In this document: piece by piece, positions 29,015 through 37,969 of the stretch
Layout of the letters: every line of letters starts with the position of its first letter
Numbering within the stretch: the first letter of the stretch is position 1
NCBI RefSeq assembly: GCF_014279875.1
Contig: NZ_CP047952.1
Coordinates: forward strand, 930,001-994,000
Length of the DNA stretch: 64,000 nt
Reading direction: 5' to 3'
Source: Synechococcus sp. MEDNS5
GTDB taxonomy: Bacteria; Cyanobacteriota; Cyanobacteriia; PCC-6307; Cyanobiaceae
Translations under genes and position numbers: made by a program
The notes under the pieces: model-generated
Databases searched by the model: none
What the model was told of the DNA's origin: nothing
The model's input: the letters and a program-made list of their open reading frames with translations, nothing else

Positions 29015-29986
29015 ATGACCACCGTCACCGAGTTGCTGCAGCCGGTCGAGGCGGATCTCGAGATTCTTCTGAGCGATCTGCGCAGTTTGATCGGTGCAGG
29101 ACATCCGATTTTGCAAGCTGCTGCTGAACATCTGTTCAGCGCTGGGGGTAAGCGATTAAGACCGGGGATCGTGCTCCTCGTTTCACGAGGCTTATCCCCT
29201 GATGGAGAGCTCTCGCCGAGGCATCGACGTCTGGCAGAGATCACGGAGATGATCCACACGGCTTCTCTCGTTCACGACGATGTGGTGGATGAAGCGGGAA
29301 CGCGACGGGGTGTGGAAACGGTCCACAGCCGTTTCAACCATCGCGTCGCTGTTCTTGCTGGTGATTTTCTGTTCGCACAGGCCAGCTGGCACCTTGCCAA
29401 TCTGGACAATCTCGATGTGGTGAAGCTCCTAAGCCGCGTGATCATGGATCTGGCTGATGGAGAGGTGAAGCAGGGATTGTTCCGATACGACACTGGGCAG
29501 ACCTTTGAGACCTACCTCGAGAAGAGCTACTGCAAAACAGCTTCCCTCATTGCCAACAGCGCCAGGGCGGCCGGCGTTCTCAGTGGTTGTACCGAGCCTC
29601 AGTTGGAATCTCTTTACCACTACGGCCGGCAACTGGGATTGGCCTTTCAGGTCGTTGACGACATTCTCGATTTCACTGGGAGTGATCAGCAGCTCGGCAA
29701 GCCCGCGGCCAGTGATCTGTCCAGCGGTTACCTCACCGCTCCAGCGCTTTACGCGCTCGAAGAAAATCCTTCTCTCGGCGTGTTGATTGAGAGGGAATTC
29801 AGCAACGAGGGTGATCTCGATGAAGCCCTTCGGATCGTGCGTCAGTCCGATGCGATCGCTCGTACCCGTCAGCTTGCTGAACGTTTTGCGCAGGAATCCC
29901 GCGAGGCCCTGAGCTGGCTGCCGGAATCCACTTGCCGCACGGCCTTGCTCGAATTGCCTGACTTTGTGCTCAGTCGCCTGTACTGA
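29015..29986 (+). CDS. sds: Long-chain polyprenyl diphosphate synthase (solanesyl type)
   Basis: A 323-residue trans-prenyltransferase that extends isoprenoid chains, most likely to the C45 tail of plastoquinone. The first aspartate-rich motif is HDDVVDEAGTRRG (Asp88, Asp89, Asp92) and the second is VDDILDFTGSDQQLGK. GGKRLRPGIVLLVS marks the substrate-binding helix. ATG 29015 comes after GAGGGG, a fair ribosome site. The last 17 bases overlap the convergent HAD gene. Chain length is inferred from the lineage, not from the motifs. Confidence 0.87.
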   Translation: MTTVTELLQPVEADLEILLSDLRSLIGAGHPILQAAAEHLFSAGGKRLRPGIVLLVSRGLSPDGELSPRHRRLAEITEMIHTASLVHDDVVDEAGTRRGVETVHSRFNHRVAVLAGDFLFAQASWHLANLDNLDVVKLLSRVIMDLADGEVKQGLFRYDTGQTFETYLEKSYCKTASLIANSARAAGVLSGCTEPQLESLYHYGRQLGLAFQVVDDILDFTGSDQQLGKPAASDLSSGYLTAPALYALEENPSLGVLIEREFSNEGDLDEALRIVRQSDAIARTRQLAERFAQESREALSWLPESTCRTALLELPDFVLSRLY

Positions 29987-30671
29987 ACACTGTTCGCAAG
30001 CGCTTCTCCACCTCGGAGAGTGCCTGAATCCTGGTGATTCCCTCGGAGTTGATGGGCTTAGAAAGTCCAACCGATGGCATGAGGCGCCACACGTTGCAGC
30101 CAGCGAGTTGCGCCGATCGACAACCGGCATCGGAGTCTTCGAAAGCCCAGCAATTCTCCGGTCGCACATTCAGCTTCAAGGCTCCCAGCTGGTATGGGTC
30201 TGGAGCCGGTTTTCCAGCCTTCAGTGCGCTGTCGTCTCCACAAACCTGCACTTGCAACAGATTCACCCAGGAATGGTGACGGATCTTCTGTCGCAAGGAG
30301 TTTTGATCACTGCTGGTGACCAGTGCCATCGGCCGATTCAGGGAACGGATGTACCGCACGAGAGACTCGGCTCCCGGCATCGCCGGGGCTGCGGTCATCA
30401 GATCAGTGGCAAGCGGTTGACGCACCGCGAGCAATTGCTCGGGGCTGATGGGCTGACTGATCCAGGAACAGACCAGCCGGGCGTTCTCCTGCCGACGCTG
30501 GCCTTGCAGCTGCGCAAGCTGTGCATCGGTCAAAACAGTCCCAAAGTGTGATGCCGCTTGCTGCCATGCGATCGCATGCAGGGGTTCAGTATCCAGAAGG
30601 ACACCATCCAGGTCGAAAAGAAATGCCTCAGGAACTGAGGTTCCATAAAGCGTTGACGCCGGCTCAGGCAT
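29970..30671 (-). CDS. HAD superfamily hydrolase (phosphoglucomutase/phosphatase-like)
   Basis: A 233-residue protein with all HAD motifs: FLFDLDGVLLDTEPLH (nucleophile Asp and second Asp), VTSSDQNS, KAGKPAPDPYQLGA and FEDSDAGCRSAQLAG. The insertion of an alpha-helical cap after motif 1 is the type found in beta-phosphoglucomutase and small-sugar phosphatases. The exact substrate cannot be told. ATG 30671 was chosen (MPEPAST); upstream in-frame residues are not family-like. It is convergent with the prenyl synthase gene. Confidence 0.8.
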   Translation of the reverse strand: MPEPASTLYGTSVPEAFLFDLDGVLLDTEPLHAIAWQQAASHFGTVLTDAQLAQLQGQRRQENARLVCSWISQPISPEQLLAVRQPLATDLMTAAPAMPGAESLVRYIRSLNRPMALVTSSDQNSLRQKIRHHSWVNLLQVQVCGDDSALKAGKPAPDPYQLGALKLNVRPENCWAFEDSDAGCRSAQLAGCNVWRLMPSVGLSKPINSEGITRIQALSEVEKRLRTVFSTGD

Positions 30672-30823
30672 GCGAGCCAATCTGCTCCTTTCCGCATTCT
30701 GCAGCTGCTGGCTTCTGGGTTCAATCAAGGTGAAAGGAACCTGGCAACGCTTGGCAACGACGCACTGTCGATGGCGCTTCGTGCTGGATAACCTTGCCGA
30801 GACACTGCAAGCGGCTGCTGGCG

Positions 30824-32794
30824 ATGAGCGAAGGTTCCACGATCGAAAGCGTGCTCAAGGAACAGCGCGTTTTCGCTCCGCCCATTGAGCTCACTCAGTC
30901 AGCCCGGATTGGAGGCATGGATGCCTACCAGGCCATGGCCGATGCGGCCAGAACGGATCCGGAAACGTTCTGGGGCAATGCGGCTCGCCAGGAACTCGAT
31001 TGGTTCACACCGTTTGATCAGGTCCTCGATTGGTCCAACCCTCCCTTCGCTCGCTGGTTCCAGGGAGGCACCACCAACCTCTCTCACAATTGTCTTGACC
31101 GCCATCTTCACGGTGAAACGGCCGACAAGACTGCCCTGATCTGGGAGGGGGAACCCGGCGATGTCCGCCGTTTCACCTACAGAGAACTGCATGCTGAGGT
31201 GTGCAAGGCAGCCAACGCGCTCAAGTCCATGGGCATTGGCAAAGGGGATCTGGTGGCCCTCTACATGCCGATGGTTCCGGAAGCGGCCATCGCCATGCTG
31301 GCCTGCGCTCGCATCGGAGCTCCCCATTCAGTGGTGTTCGGAGGCTTCTCTGCAGAAGCGCTTCGGGACCGGTTGATCGATGGTGAGGCCAAGGCCGTGA
31401 TCACCGCCGACGGTGGCTTCCGCAAGGACAAGCCCGTTTCTCTGAAACCTGCCGTTGATGCTGCTCTCGCCGACGGTTCCTGCCCATCGGTGACCTCCGT
31501 GCTGGTGGTGCAGCGCACCAAACAGCCAGTGGACATGGTGGAGGGCCGCGATCAGTGGTGGCATGCGCTGGTGGATGGTCAGTCCCGCGAATGCCCCGCC
31601 GAGCCGATGGAGAGCGAAGATCGGCTCTTTGTGCTCTACACGTCGGGATCCACCGGCAAACCCAAGGGTGTTGTGCACACCACCGCGGGTTACAACCTGT
31701 GGGCCCATCTCACGTTTCAGTGGATCTTCGATCTCCGCGATAACGACGTGTATTGGTGCACAGCGGATGTGGGTTGGATCACCGGTCACAGCTACATCGT
31801 GTACGGCCCGCTGTCCAATGGGGCCACCACGGTGATGTACGAGGGAGCTCCACGACCTTCCAAACCGGGAGCTTTCTGGGAGTTGATCCAGAAGCATGGG
31901 GTCACGATCTTCTACACCGCTCCCACGGCGATCCGGGCCTTCATGAAGAACGGCCGGACCGTGCCTGATCAGTTCGACATGAGCAGCCTGCGACTGCTCG
32001 GAACTGTTGGCGAACCCATCAACCCCGAAGCCTGGATGTGGTATCGCGATGTGATCGGCGGTGGCCGCTGCCCGATCATCGACACCTGGTGGCAGACCGA
32101 AACGGGTGGTGTGATGATCAGCCCTCTCCCCGGAGCCACCCCCACCAAGCCCGGCTCAGCGACCCTTCCACTTCCCGGCATCGAAGCCGATGTGGTGGAC
32201 GCCGATGGCAACAGTGTGGCCGCCAATGAAGGGGGTTACCTGATCGTGCGCCGTCCTTGGCCAGGGATGATGCGAACCGTTCATGGCAATCCTGAGCGGT
32301 TCCGCCAGAGCTACTGGGAACATATCCGTCCTGAGGATGGCAGCCACATCTACTTCGCAGGCGATGGCGCCCGACGGGATGCTGATGGTTACTTCTGGGT
32401 GATGGGACGCGTGGATGACGTCATCAACGTCTCCGGTCATCGTCTCGGCACCATGGAAATCGAATCAGCCTTGGTCAGTCACCCTGCGGTGGCTGAGGCC
32501 GCTGTGGTCGGTCGTCCTGATGATCTGAAAGGCGAGGGCATCGTGGCGTTCGTCACCCTTGAGACAGATCGCGAAGCCAGTGATGCCCTGATCGCTGAGT
32601 TGCGGGCCCATGTGGGCACCGAAATCGGTCCGATCGCTCGCCCCGATGAAATCCGCTGCAGCGATGCCCTTCCTAAGACGCGCAGTGGCAAGATCATGCG
32701 CCGGATTCTTAGAGCGCTTGCCGCTGGGGAGGATGTGACAGGTGACACCAGCACCCTGGAAGATCGTTCCGTGCTGGATCGTTTGAGGGCCTGA
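30824..32794 (+). CDS. acs: Acetyl-CoA synthetase
   Basis: Acs activates acetate with ATP and CoA through an acetyl-adenylate. The 656-residue protein has the adenylate-forming motif [15 protein letters not shown], a WWQTETGG motif, and the C-terminal lysine in [14 protein letters not shown], which is often acetylated to regulate the enzyme. ATG 30824 ([11 protein letters not shown]) is preferred to TTG 30794. Upstream 30672-30823 is the spacer to the divergent HAD gene and contains nothing else recognisable. Confidence 0.95.
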   Translation: MSEGSTIESVLKEQRVFAPPIELTQSARIGGMDAYQAMADAARTDPETFWGNAARQELDWFTPFDQVLDWSNPPFARWFQGGTTNLSHNCLDRHLHGETADKTALIWEGEPGDVRRFTYRELHAEVCKAANALKSMGIGKGDLVALYMPMVPEAAIAMLACARIGAPHSVVFGGFSAEALRDRLIDGEAKAVITADGGFRKDKPVSLKPAVDAALADGSCPSVTSVLVVQRTKQPVDMVEGRDQWWHALVDGQSRECPAEPMESEDRLFVLYTSGSTGKPKGVVHTTAGYNLWAHLTFQWIFDLRDNDVYWCTADVGWITGHSYIVYGPLSNGATTVMYEGAPRPSKPGAFWELIQKHGVTIFYTAPTAIRAFMKNGRTVPDQFDMSSLRLLGTVGEPINPEAWMWYRDVIGGGRCPIIDTWWQTETGGVMISPLPGATPTKPGSATLPLPGIEADVVDADGNSVAANEGGYLIVRRPWPGMMRTVHGNPERFRQSYWEHIRPEDGSHIYFAGDGARRDADGYFWVMGRVDDVINVSGHRLGTMEIESALVSHPAVAEAAVVGRPDDLKGEGIVAFVTLETDREASDALIAELRAHVGTEIGPIARPDEIRCSDALPKTRSGKIMRRILRALAAGEDVTGDTSTLEDRSVLDRLRA

Positions 32795-32796
32795 TC

Positions 32797-33522
32797 TCAG
32801 GCCCACGCAACCAGAAGGTCGACCAACCGCCGGATCCGTCGGCTACGACTTGGGTCATCAGCCCAGTCGCCAAGAAGTCCTTGCCGGAGTCCTGCACTCG
32901 CGGGGGTGAGGTGATCGCCTGATGTCTGCACGAAGCGGCTTTGGTCCCCGGGTCTGCGCTGGAGAGCCTGAATCAGATCATCACTTTGATCGAGGGCATC
33001 GTCTCCGAAACGTACGACAAGATTGCGGTCCTGCCTGTAAAAACGCTCGATCATGTTGAGCGTTTCCGTTGGACCTGGGCTGAACTCAGTGACCACACCG
33101 AGCTTCGGAGCGAGGGTCCCGAGCAGGGGAATGGAGCGGTCGGCCTTGAAGTTGTTGAAGCTCAGTGCTGCAAGACCGCTGCAGCCGCGCCCATCATCCG
33201 GAGCGAGGAGATGGAGCTTGCAGCCGAGACTATGGCCCAGTCGCAACGGCATGAACGAGTTGTTCAGCCGCTCCTCAAGGAGGCGTCGGCACTGCCTCAG
33301 CTGCTGCCAACCCTCGCGGGCCTGAAGCTGGTGGTCGAAGCCAGGAACGTAACTCCAGGCGTGAACGGCATAGCCCTCATCCGCCAACCATTCCAAGAGG
33401 CGTCGGTAGCTAATCTGGGGACTGGTGGCGAGATAACTACCACCGATAAAGTCCACGAGCCCGCGGACGGAGTCTGTCGGCCACAGACACCAGCACTGTT
33501 CACGTCGCTGCCAACGGTTCAC
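32797..33522 (-). CDS. DUF1350 family protein (alpha/beta-hydrolase-like)
   Basis: A 241-residue protein of the cyanobacterial and plant DUF1350 family (GLVDFIGGSYLATSPQISYR, then GYAVHAWSYVPGFDHQLQ). RLGHSLGCKLHLL has the look of a serine nucleophile elbow (GHSLG), so it may be an alpha/beta hydrolase, but no substrate is known. Its ATG overlaps the stop of bcp by 4 bases, so the two are co-translated. It ends 3 bases past the acs stop, convergent. Confidence 0.82.
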   Translation of the reverse strand: MNRWQRREQCWCLWPTDSVRGLVDFIGGSYLATSPQISYRRLLEWLADEGYAVHAWSYVPGFDHQLQAREGWQQLRQCRRLLEERLNNSFMPLRLGHSLGCKLHLLAPDDGRGCSGLAALSFNNFKADRSIPLLGTLAPKLGVVTEFSPGPTETLNMIERFYRQDRNLVVRFGDDALDQSDDLIQALQRRPGDQSRFVQTSGDHLTPASAGLRQGLLGDWADDPSRSRRIRRLVDLLVAWA

Positions 33523-33977
33523 CTTGCGGCCAGAGCGCGCACGACCGACTCTGCCTCCTTCACGTGGGCCGGTCCATCGAGAAGGTTGTTGAAAACCAGT
33601 TGGATCATTCCCTTCTGATCAATCACATAAGTCACCCTTGCCGGAAGGAGTCCGAAGGTTTTGGGCACTCCGAAGGCTCTTTTCAGGCTTTCAGTTTTGT
33701 CGCTCAAAAGCGGAAACGGCAATTGGTGGCGTTCTGCGAACCGCCTGTGACTCACGGCGTCATCACCACTCACTCCCCAAACTTCAGCCCCCAGTGCTGT
33801 GAGATTGCCGTGGTGATCCCGGAACGTGCAGGCTTCCGCTGTACAGCCTGGAGTGTCGTCTTTCGGATAGAAGAACAGAACAAGAATCCGGCCATTGAGG
33901 TCTTCAAGCCGGCGCATCTGACCGTCTTGATCTTCGAGAGCGAAGCTCGGGGCTGCATCGCCAATCTTCAAAGCCAT
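33519..33977 (-). CDS. bcp: Thioredoxin-dependent peroxiredoxin (Bcp/PrxQ)
   Basis: A 152-residue peroxiredoxin that reduces peroxides with thioredoxin electrons, as PrxQ does in chloroplasts. The peroxidatic cysteine is Cys45 in KDDTPGCTAEACTFRD and the resolving cysteine is Cys50, the spacing typical of Bcp. The conserved N-terminus (GDAAPSFALEDQDG) is present. It is divergent from the exonuclease gene across 83 bp. Confidence 0.93.
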   Translation of the reverse strand: MALKIGDAAPSFALEDQDGQMRRLEDLNGRILVLFFYPKDDTPGCTAEACTFRDHHGNLTALGAEVWGVSGDDAVSHRRFAERHQLPFPLLSDKTESLKRAFGVPKTFGLLPARVTYVIDQKGMIQLVFNNLLDGPAHVKEAESVVRALAAR

Positions 33978-34060
33978 TGGATACCAGCACTGATTTGAGC
34001 TTAGGAAGCGATTGCCGTTGACGAGAGAATGAGCTCGCTGAGATCTGATGGCCCCCTCCC

Positions 34061-34879
34061 ATGACTGACAGTGCCCTGGAGTCTGGTCAATTGGATCTTC
34101 TGCAGGGTTTTCAATCGCCGTCCCATCACCTGCGCCCGAGCGAGCAGCCGGCCATCTCAGAACTCTCTCCGGAGGTGCCCCCTTCCCGTCTGCTGATTGT
34201 TGACACCGAAACGACAGGGCTGGATGCCGATCGTGATCAGTGCCTCGAACTTGGAGCGATTCTGTTTTCCGTCCCCCATCGTCAGGTGCTGGCTCAGATG
34301 TCGTGTCTGCTGCCGGTCGATCACAATCCCGCTGAGTCGATCAATCGAATCCCGGCAGAGGTCAGCCGCGTGGATCAGCCCTGGGGTGATGGGCTGGCTT
34401 GGTTTGAGCACCTGATGGAGAGCGCGGATTATCTGGTGGCTCACAACGCAGCCTTTGATCGGCAGTGGTTCGGTCGCGGTGCTTTGCCAGAGGCGAAGCG
34501 TCCCTGGCTTTGCACCCTCGAAGACATCCGTTGGCCTGAAGCGCGCAATCTGAGAGCCAGGCCTTCGGTGATCGACCTTGCCCTGGCCTATGGAATTCCT
34601 GTGTGGTCAGCGCATCGGGCTCTAACGGATTGCACTTATCTGGCTGAGGTGTTTCAGCGCTGCGACGACCTGGAGTTGCTGATTGCCCATGCCCTAGAAC
34701 CGCGTCGTCTCGTGCGTGCCCAGGTGTCCTACGACCAGCGCCATCTGGCCAAAGAGGCAGGCTTCCGCTGGAACGAACCCGTCAAGGGCGCCTGGGCCAG
34801 GCGGCTTTCGGAGCGGGAGGAGCGGGAGCTTCCCTTCACCGTGGTGCCGGTGGACGCTGTGTTGCCACAAGCATCCTGA
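34061..34879 (+). CDS. DnaQ-like 3'-5' exonuclease domain protein
   Basis: A 272-residue protein. The DEDDh exonuclease core is complete: LLIVDTETTGLDADRDQCLELGAI (Asp and Glu), VAHNAAFDRQW (Asp), and SAHRALTDCTYL (His and Asp). After the nuclease domain comes a C-terminal extension of 70 or so residues (QVSYDQRHLAKEAGFRWNEP..WARRL) that is common in cyanobacterial members. It could be a proofreading-like or RNA-degrading nuclease; it is not shown to be the DNA polymerase III epsilon subunit, because it lacks a recognised polymerase-binding region. Confidence 0.82.
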   Translation: MTDSALESGQLDLLQGFQSPSHHLRPSEQPAISELSPEVPPSRLLIVDTETTGLDADRDQCLELGAILFSVPHRQVLAQMSCLLPVDHNPAESINRIPAEVSRVDQPWGDGLAWFEHLMESADYLVAHNAAFDRQWFGRGALPEAKRPWLCTLEDIRWPEARNLRARPSVIDLALAYGIPVWSAHRALTDCTYLAEVFQRCDDLELLIAHALEPRRLVRAQVSYDQRHLAKEAGFRWNEPVKGAWARRLSEREERELPFTVVPVDAVLPQAS

Positions 34880-34884
34880 TTTGC

Positions 34885-34920
34885 TTCAGCAGTCCGAAGC
34901 CACACGGGTTTTTTGCTGAA
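34885..34920 (+). terminator. Possible terminator hairpin after the exonuclease gene
   Basis: A perfect 7-bp inverted repeat TTCAGCA / TGCTGAA spans 34885-34920, starting 6 bases after the stop. The T-run (TTTTTT, 34909-34914) lies inside the loop side rather than after the stem, so the fit to a normal terminator is poor. Confidence 0.3.
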
Positions 34921-34949
34921 CAGGGCACCGCAGGGGCCACCCTAACGGT

Positions 34950-35255
34950 ATGAAAGCGTCGACCCACCGCCATTCCGTTCGTTTGCGCCTTCAGCGATGG
35001 CAGCAGGTCAGAACCTGGGCGCGTTTGATCCGGGAAGCGGAATGCCTGTGGCACGTCGATGTACGCGAGCTCAAACGTCTTGGAGCATTGGAACTTTCCC
35101 AACTCCTGAATGAGGTTCCTTCGTGTCAGCGCAGTCGGGTGAATCGTTGGCTCACCCGTTACAGCGTGTCGACCCGTCTTCCTTTTGAGAGCAGCGGATC
35201 GGGCTCGCGTTCATGCAGCTCGCCTTGGACCAAAGATGAGTCTTGGCGGCCCTGA
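34950..35255 (+). CDS. Hypothetical protein upstream of pstS
   Basis: A 101-residue basic protein (many Arg, LRLQRWQQVRTWARLIREAE near the start) with no signal or membrane helix. The middle (DVRELKRLGALELSQLLNEV) looks helical. No family is recognised. It ends 18 bp before the Pho box of pstS, so it is probably transcribed on its own. Coding is supported by length and frame, not by homology. Confidence 0.45.
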   Translation: MKASTHRHSVRLRLQRWQQVRTWARLIREAECLWHVDVRELKRLGALELSQLLNEVPSCQRSRVNRWLTRYSVSTRLPFESSGSGSRSCSSPWTKDESWRP

Positions 35256-35273
35256 ACTGGCTTCGCGAACATC

Positions 35274-35291
35274 CTTAACCTACTGCTAACG
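35274..35291 (+). promoter_or_regulatory. Two-repeat Pho box upstream of pstS
   Basis: CTTAACC at 35274 and the related GCTAACG at 35285 are spaced 11 bases start to start, the phasing of PhoB binding repeats, and the first copy matches the cyanobacterial Pho-box core (CTTAACCT). They lie 56-73 bases before the pstS ATG, where activation by PhoB under phosphate starvation is expected. The second repeat is imperfect, and a third was not seen. Confidence 0.6.
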
Positions 35292-35346
35292 ACCAAATCC
35301 GTTTCGGTTAGCTACTCCTAGGACGCCGATTTCTCCCAGGCTTCCC

Positions 35347-36327
35347 ATGAGCTTCGCCAAGAAGGCTCTCATTTTTTCCTCTTTGCTGGCTCTTGGAGCC
35401 GGCGTTTCCGCTTCTGCCGCTGATCGTCTGAACGGCGCTGGTGCGTCTTTCCCCGCCAAGATCTATCAGCGCTGGTTCGCTGAGCTGGCCAAGGCCGGTG
35501 GTCCTCAGGTCAACTATCAAGCTGTTGGATCCGGTTCCGGTCGTAAGGCTTTCATCGACCAGACCGTGAACTTCGGTGCTTCTGATGATCCGATGAAGCC
35601 CAAGGACATGGCCAAGGTGAAGCGCGGTGTGGTGCAGATCCCCATGGTGGGTGGCACCATCGCCTTCGGTTACAACAAGCCCGGCTGCAACCTCAAGCTG
35701 ACCCAAAAGCAGGCTGTTCAGGTGGCGATCGGCAAGATCACCAACTGGAAGCAGCTTGGTTGCGCCCCCGGCAACATCACCTGGGTGCACCGTTCCGACG
35801 GTTCCGGCACCACCAAGGCCTTCACCAACTCCATGCAGGCCTTCTCTTCCGAGTGGACCCTGGGCACCGGCAAGTCTGTCAAGTGGCCCGGTAAGAACGC
35901 TGTGGGTGCCAAGGGCAACTCCGGCGTCGCTGGCACCATTCAGAACAAGGTTGGCGCCATCGGTTACGTCAACCAGTCCTACATCAAGGGCAATGTTGTT
36001 GCTGCTGCATTGCAGAACAAGTCTGGTGAATACCTCAAGCCCTCTGTGAAGGCTGGTGCCACCGCGCTGAACGGCATCAAGCTTGATTCCAACCTGGCTG
36101 GCAAGAACCCCAACCCTTCCGCCAAGGGTGCTTATCCCATCGCCACCCTCACTTGGGTGCTGGCTTACAAGACCGGCAACGGCAAGAACACCGATGCCAT
36201 CAAGGAAGCCTTCAACTTCATGCTGAGCGACAAGGCCCAGAACCAGGCCCCCAAGCTCGGCTTTGTTCCTCTGAAAGGCGGCATCCTCAGCAAGGCCAAG
36301 GCTGCTGTGAACAAGATCGGCAAGTGA
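35347..36327 (+). CDS. pstS: Phosphate ABC transporter substrate-binding protein
   Basis: PstS captures phosphate in the periplasm for the Pst importer. The 326-residue protein has a signal peptide (KKALIFSSLLALGAGVSASA, cut at residue 24 or so). The mature part begins DRLNGAGASFPAKIYQRWF, and the phosphate-site segments are QAVGSGSGRKAFI, FGASDDPM and WVHRSDGSGTTKAF. It is preceded by a Pho box and followed by a strong terminator, so it is a single-gene unit. Genes for PstA, PstB and PstC are not in the window. Confidence 0.95.
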   Translation: MSFAKKALIFSSLLALGAGVSASAADRLNGAGASFPAKIYQRWFAELAKAGGPQVNYQAVGSGSGRKAFIDQTVNFGASDDPMKPKDMAKVKRGVVQIPMVGGTIAFGYNKPGCNLKLTQKQAVQVAIGKITNWKQLGCAPGNITWVHRSDGSGTTKAFTNSMQAFSSEWTLGTGKSVKWPGKNAVGAKGNSGVAGTIQNKVGAIGYVNQSYIKGNVVAAALQNKSGEYLKPSVKAGATALNGIKLDSNLAGKNPNPSAKGAYPIATLTWVLAYKTGNGKNTDAIKEAFNFMLSDKAQNQAPKLGFVPLKGGILSKAKAAVNKIGK

Positions 36328-36360
36328 TTCTTTGAATCACCTTCACTGATCGGATGAACG

Positions 36361-36385
36361 AGGAGGGGGCAACCCCTCCTTTTTC
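36361..36385 (+). terminator. Strong rho-independent terminator of pstS
   Basis: AGGAGGGG, a short loop, CCCCTCCT and then TTTTT form a perfect 8-bp GC-rich stem with a T-run, 33 bases after the pstS stop. It should stop the highly expressed pstS mRNA before the regulator gene. Confidence 0.85.
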
Positions 36386-36499
36386 ATGTTTCCTTTATCT
36401 TTCTGATTTTTTAGGAGAGCCTTAAAGCACTGATCCCCATCTCTTTGCCTGCGAGGGATGTTGTGCTCCATACACTTTGTTGTATCGAGAGCTTCAGCC

Positions 36500-37132
36500 A
36501 TGGTCTCTGCTCCTCAGTCCGCTTCCAGCCGTCGTGACGGCTTTCTTGAGCTTCTGGAGAACAGTTTTCAGAAGCGCAATCTCGTGCATCTTTCCGCGGG
36601 AAGTGTGGTGCCATTGCTCAAGAACAGCCTTTGGCTGGTGGTGAGAGGCATGGTGAAGCTCGGTGCTGTTTCCGTTCATGGTGACGAGCTTTTGCTGGGC
36701 CTGGCCGGACCGAATGAGCCGTTCGGTGAACCTCTGAGCACCGTTGAGGCCTATGAAGCCGTCACTCTCACGGATTGTGATCTCCTTTGCGTGACGATGG
36801 CGGAAGTTGGCGAATCGTCAGATCTGGCCAGAGCACTTCTCGATGCTGTTGTTCTGCGCTACAGGCAATCGGAATATCTGCTCTCGCTTCTTGGCTTACG
36901 CCGCGTTGAAGAACGGGTTCGCGGCTTTCTTGAATTGCTGGCTCAGGATTACGGTCAGCCCTGTGATGAAGGATTGCGCCTGAATCTTCGTCTGACCCAT
37001 CAGGAAATGGCGAGCGCCTTGAGCACCACACGCGTAACGGTGACTCGCGTGATCGGCCTTCTCAGGGATGAGGGTTGGCTCAAGATTGACGCCCATCGCC
37101 ACCTTGTGATCACCCATCTTCCCAAGAAATAA
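36500..37132 (+). CDS. ptrA: CRP/FNR family regulator, PtrA-like
   Basis: A 210-residue transcription factor. The N-terminal cNMP-type sensor barrel runs from about residue 10 to 110 (NLVHLSAGSVVPLLKNSLWLVVRGMVKLG). The C-terminal winged helix-turn-helix has LTHQEMASALSTTRVTVTRVIGLLRDEGW. Known cyclic-nucleotide contact residues are not obvious, so the ligand is open. In marine Synechococcus the CRP-family regulator PtrA lies next to pstS and acts in phosphate stress; position and domain match, so the name is offered by context. ATG 36500 is preferred (MVSAPQSASSRRD). Confidence 0.75.
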   Translation: MVSAPQSASSRRDGFLELLENSFQKRNLVHLSAGSVVPLLKNSLWLVVRGMVKLGAVSVHGDELLLGLAGPNEPFGEPLSTVEAYEAVTLTDCDLLCVTMAEVGESSDLARALLDAVVLRYRQSEYLLSLLGLRRVEERVRGFLELLAQDYGQPCDEGLRLNLRLTHQEMASALSTTRVTVTRVIGLLRDEGWLKIDAHRHLVITHLPKK

Positions 37133-37191
37133 ATCATCGGGATTGTCAGGCCCAGGGAGTCTCCCTAGAAAAGACCTGATGGCTCAAAGCT

Positions 37192-37458
37192 TTGGCTGAT
37201 TCCTTGTTTCCTTTGGTTCTGTTGGCCCTTCATGCAGTGCAGGGCTATTGGTATGCAGGCCTGTTGATTGCCATTCTGTTCTCACTGTTTGGTGTGCAGG
37301 CGATTGATCCGTCTGCCAAAGGGTGGTCTCACCCCCTGTTCCGATTGGTGATCATTCCCGGCGTGTCACTGTTCTGGCCGCTTCTGCTTGTGCGCTGGTT
37401 GCGCCGTCAGGGGCCACCGCGGGAGCGCAATGCCCATCGCCTTGCTTTGCGGTCATGA
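37192..37458 (+). CDS. Small membrane protein, first gene of a redox operon
   Basis: An 88-residue protein with two membrane helices (YWYAGLLIAILFSLFGVQAI and LFRLVIIPGVSLFWPLLLV) and a basic C-terminus (RWLRRQGPPRERNAHR). No family is recognised. The start is uncertain: TTG 37192 or TTG 37204. Its stop overlaps the next ATG in ATGA (37455-37458), tying it to the three genes downstream. Confidence 0.55.
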   Translation: MADSLFPLVLLALHAVQGYWYAGLLIAILFSLFGVQAIDPSAKGWSHPLFRLVIIPGVSLFWPLLLVRWLRRQGPPRERNAHRLALRS

Positions 37459-37967
37459 TTCGATCCCATCGCATCACGCACAGGCGGCTGTTTCCGCTGA
37501 TTGCGGTTCTTGCACTTGTGCTGTCTGTTTCGGCTTTGGCTCTCCGTCCGGCTGTCCCCGTTTCGTCCTCTGAATCAGCCCCGCTATATCAGTCACTCGG
37601 TTTTTCAACTGCGTCGCTTTCGGCTTCCAGAAGCGTTCGGGTCAAGGTGAATGGACGTCCCGTTCTGCTCGGTTATCAAGAGGCATCATCGGCTCAGCCA
37701 ACGCTGTTGATCCAACCCCAGCAAATTCAACCCGAGGCCCAGGTGCAGGTCTTGTGGACCAGCGGCGATGTCTCTGATGAAACTCTCCCTTCGGCGGTGT
37801 TTCTCGGTGAGCTTTCTGGCGAATCGGCCCTTGCCTTGCCTTTGCCAAGTGAATTTTCCCCTGATCGCCCCGGCCAGCTTCTGTTCCGCAGCCTTCCTTT
37901 GGCCAAAACCCTTGGATCCGTTGATCTGGCAGCGCTTCCTTCCAACCTGTTTCAGGAGAGTCGCTGA
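37455..37967 (+). CDS. Exported or membrane-anchored hypothetical protein
   Basis: A 170-residue protein. A basic start (MIRSHRITHRR) and a helix (LFPLIAVLALVLSVSALAL, about 12-30) act as a signal anchor; the rest is a periplasmic domain of beta strands (SRSVRVKVNGRPVLLGY, AQVQVLWTSGDVSDETLP). No cysteines or metal motifs are seen in the soluble part. It is coupled to the upstream gene by a 4-base overlap and is followed by the Rieske fusion gene 2 bases later. Role unknown. Confidence 0.6.
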   Translation: MIRSHRITHRRLFPLIAVLALVLSVSALALRPAVPVSSSESAPLYQSLGFSTASLSASRSVRVKVNGRPVLLGYQEASSAQPTLLIQPQQIQPEAQVQVLWTSGDVSDETLPSAVFLGELSGESALALPLPSEFSPDRPGQLLFRSLPLAKTLGSVDLAALPSNLFQESR

Positions 37968-37969
37968 TC

